Shown here: piece after piece, positions 62,819 to 64,000 of the stretch
How the letters are laid out: each line of letters opens with the position of its first letter
Position numbering within the stretch: the stretch's first letter is position 1
Assembly (NCBI RefSeq): GCF_002954455.1
Contig: NZ_MSCC01000001.1
Span: forward strand, 1,363,679-1,427,678
Direction: 5' to 3'
From: Photobacterium aquimaris
GTDB lineage: Bacteria > Pseudomonadota > Gammaproteobacteria > Enterobacterales > Vibrionaceae
Length of the DNA stretch: 64,000 bases
Notes under the pieces: model-generated
Told to the model about the DNA's origin: nothing
What the model saw: only the letters and a program-made list of their open reading frames with translations
Databases searched by the model: none
Translations under genes and position numbers: made by a program

Positions 62819-63077
62819 ATTCTTCCTAAGCATTGCTTCATGTCCCTGCTGTAAAGGGGCATTTGATTATGACTAAATAATACCGAAATTAAGGTATTAA
62901 CAACAACTATATCAAAAATCGAACAGGATCATTAATCCACAGTAATTTTGAATGCGTTACATTACCACTTAGTGCCATAAATATAAATGTTATATTATAA
63001 CGTTTATATCAACAAGCTGCATTTTCAACATAAGTGAGAAAATAAGTACACCTTTCTTATTGGCTTTATATCACCCT

Positions 63078-64000
63078 TTAAAGCATATCGGCTAATGCTA
63101 TGAGTTGTTCTAGAATATGCTCGCCATCAACACGTAATCCATTGTGTTCATATTGATTGGTCTGCCATGATTTAGCATTCGATAATAATGCTAAAGTTTC
63201 ACAGCTATAATGATATTCAACATACATATCTTCAACATATACTGCGGCGGCAACGGGTACGGTATTATTGGCTAACTGTTGCGCACAATATAATTGCGGC
63301 CAATCCTTTTTTTGTGCCAGTAAATGCGCAGCTTCACGTAATGGTTGTAGGCATGTCATTTGATCAAACATCCACGGATACACCATTTCACCAGTAAAAC
63401 TCACATCTTTTCCCGGTTGGTATTGATATTGTGGATATTGAGAACGTACTCTTTCAGCTGACCACTCAGAAGCTTGTTGCTGACAATATATCGCTTCATG
63501 CAAAATGGCATAAATAGGGTTGGTTTGATAACTTTGCTGATTCAACATGGTATTAAGAAAGTTATAATTCAGTTGTTGTTGTCCCTCGATATCGACAAAT
63601 GCGTCTTCTAGCGCATAATACATCGCGAGATCCCCTCCTGTTCCTCCTAATGTTATACCCCATGTCTGAAATTGCTCAACTGTGAATAATTGTCCATTTG
63701 GCAAATACGTTTGGTTCTTTGAAAGATACTCCGCAATCGCATTACACTGTTGTTGTGCGCCAGCAAAACGTTTAAAGAATGCTTTATTCTTATCAGCAAC
63801 TCTTTTATAAGTCGCTTGATACACTTCATCAGCGGTTGCTGTTATTGAAGGTATACCACCGGTGATAAAAACGCGTGATAAGCTTTGTGGATAAAAAGAC
63901 AAATAATGTAATGCGCAAAAGCCACCGAAACTTTGTCCTAGTAACGCCCACTGTTTAATACCAAGATATTGGCGTAATTGCTCCGCATCTCGAACAATGT
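63078..64000 (-). CDS. alpha/beta hydrolase, proline iminopeptidase-like (5' end beyond window)
   Basis: The frame is open through the right edge. Reading from the edge, IVRDAEQLRQYLGIKQWALL then GQSFGGFCALHYLS gives the catalytic nucleophile elbow G-x-S-x-G-G. FYPQSLSRVFITGGIP follows, characteristic of prolyl aminopeptidase relatives (S33). Downstream residues include TGEMVYPWMFD and the likely catalytic Asp/His region (VAAAVYVEDMYVEYHYSCE, NGLRVDGEHIL). Only the C-terminal 307 codons are present. It is intracellular by appearance and releases N-terminal residues, often Pro, from peptides. Confidence 0.83.
   Translation of the reverse strand, partial: IVRDAEQLRQYLGIKQWALLGQSFGGFCALHYLSFYPQSLSRVFITGGIPSITATADEVYQATYKRVADKNKAFFKRFAGAQQQCNAIAEYLSKNQTYLPNGQLFTVEQFQTWGITLGGTGGDLAMYYALEDAFVDIEGQQQLNYNFLNTMLNQQSYQTNPIYAILHEAIYCQQQASEWSAERVRSQYPQYQYQPGKDVSFTGEMVYPWMFDQMTCLQPLREAAHLLAQKKDWPQLYCAQQLANNTVPVAAAVYVEDMYVEYHYSCETLALLSNAKSWQTNQYEHNGLRVDGEHILEQLIALADML

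Noticed and set aside
62876..62899. Inverted repeat TAATACC / GGTATTA as terminator of the right-edge hydrolase
   Set aside because: It is about 180 bases past the stop, AT-rich and lacks a clear U-tract; chance is adequate.
62834..63077. FMN riboswitch before ribA
   Set aside because: None of the conserved RFN element segments are visible in the upstream region.
1..64000. CRISPR array, tRNA, rRNA, prophage or insertion sequence
   Set aside because: No regularly spaced repeats, cloverleaf sequences, rRNA segments, phage structural genes or transposase genes were seen.

Overview
The window is ordinary low-GC chromosomal DNA of a marine gamma-proteobacterium. The best guess is Photobacterium or a close member of the Vibrionaceae. 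This rests on the protein character of many genes (RhlE-type helicase, NagK, RadD, PolB, RsuA next to Bcr, the HI1450/YciU-type protein, DUF3334- and DUF2913-type proteins, a GH19 chitinase, a HutA-like haem receptor) and on the AT-rich, T-tract terminators. It is inference from remembered homologues; no search was run. I see no rRNA, tRNA, CRISPR array, prophage or intact insertion sequence.

Layout. 0-9 kb: an amino-acid antiporter, two GGDEF diguanylate cyclases (one translationally coupled to a receiver-CheC response regulator), an RhlE-like helicase, NagK and the tRNA-modifying TapT. 9-13 kb: a membrane-anchored glutaredoxin-like protein, a CheX-like DUF3334 protein, a membrane acyltransferase and a secreted GH19 chitinase with two chitin-binding modules. 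13-21 kb (all minus strand): a coupled pair of membrane-associated GTPases, then a four-gene run of ABC ATPase, FtsX-type permease, AttH/CrtC-like lipoprotein and K+ channel. 21-25 kb: an SDR/DUF2867 protein and a BCCT transporter.

25-42 kb is the accessory-looking part. It is rich in exporters (NimT-like, SET-like and three Bcr/CflA-type MFS proteins), each near an AraC- or TetR-type regulator or other small partner genes. It contains a NemR-like electrophile-response unit: the TetR regulator and the curA-gst operon carry the same 16-bp palindrome. Two broken pieces of a C69 dipeptidase gene flank 25.4-31.8 kb in opposite orientations.

42-64 kb is more core-like: rsuA, a GNAT enzyme, a LemA/DUF3137 pair, a histidine-rich NlpC/P60 protein, radD, gss, a Fur-boxed TonB-dependent haem receptor, rplY with a possible autoregulatory leader, polB, a nucleotidyltransferase-like protein, the YciU-type protein, emrD, ribA, and an alpha/beta hydrolase that runs off the right edge. 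Several small secreted cysteine-containing proteins of unknown function surround radD; one is interrupted by a frameshift at an A7 run.

The most useful leads are the NemR-box regulon, the split dipeptidase marking a probable rearrangement, a free-standing M23 domain otherwise known to me from APH-M23-aminotransferase fusions, a glutamine amidotransferase with Ser instead of the nucleophile Cys2, a duplicated-domain protein of unknown function at 31.2 kb, and the secreted frameshifted gene at 46.8 kb. I did not find a convincing wholly new defence or mobile system.
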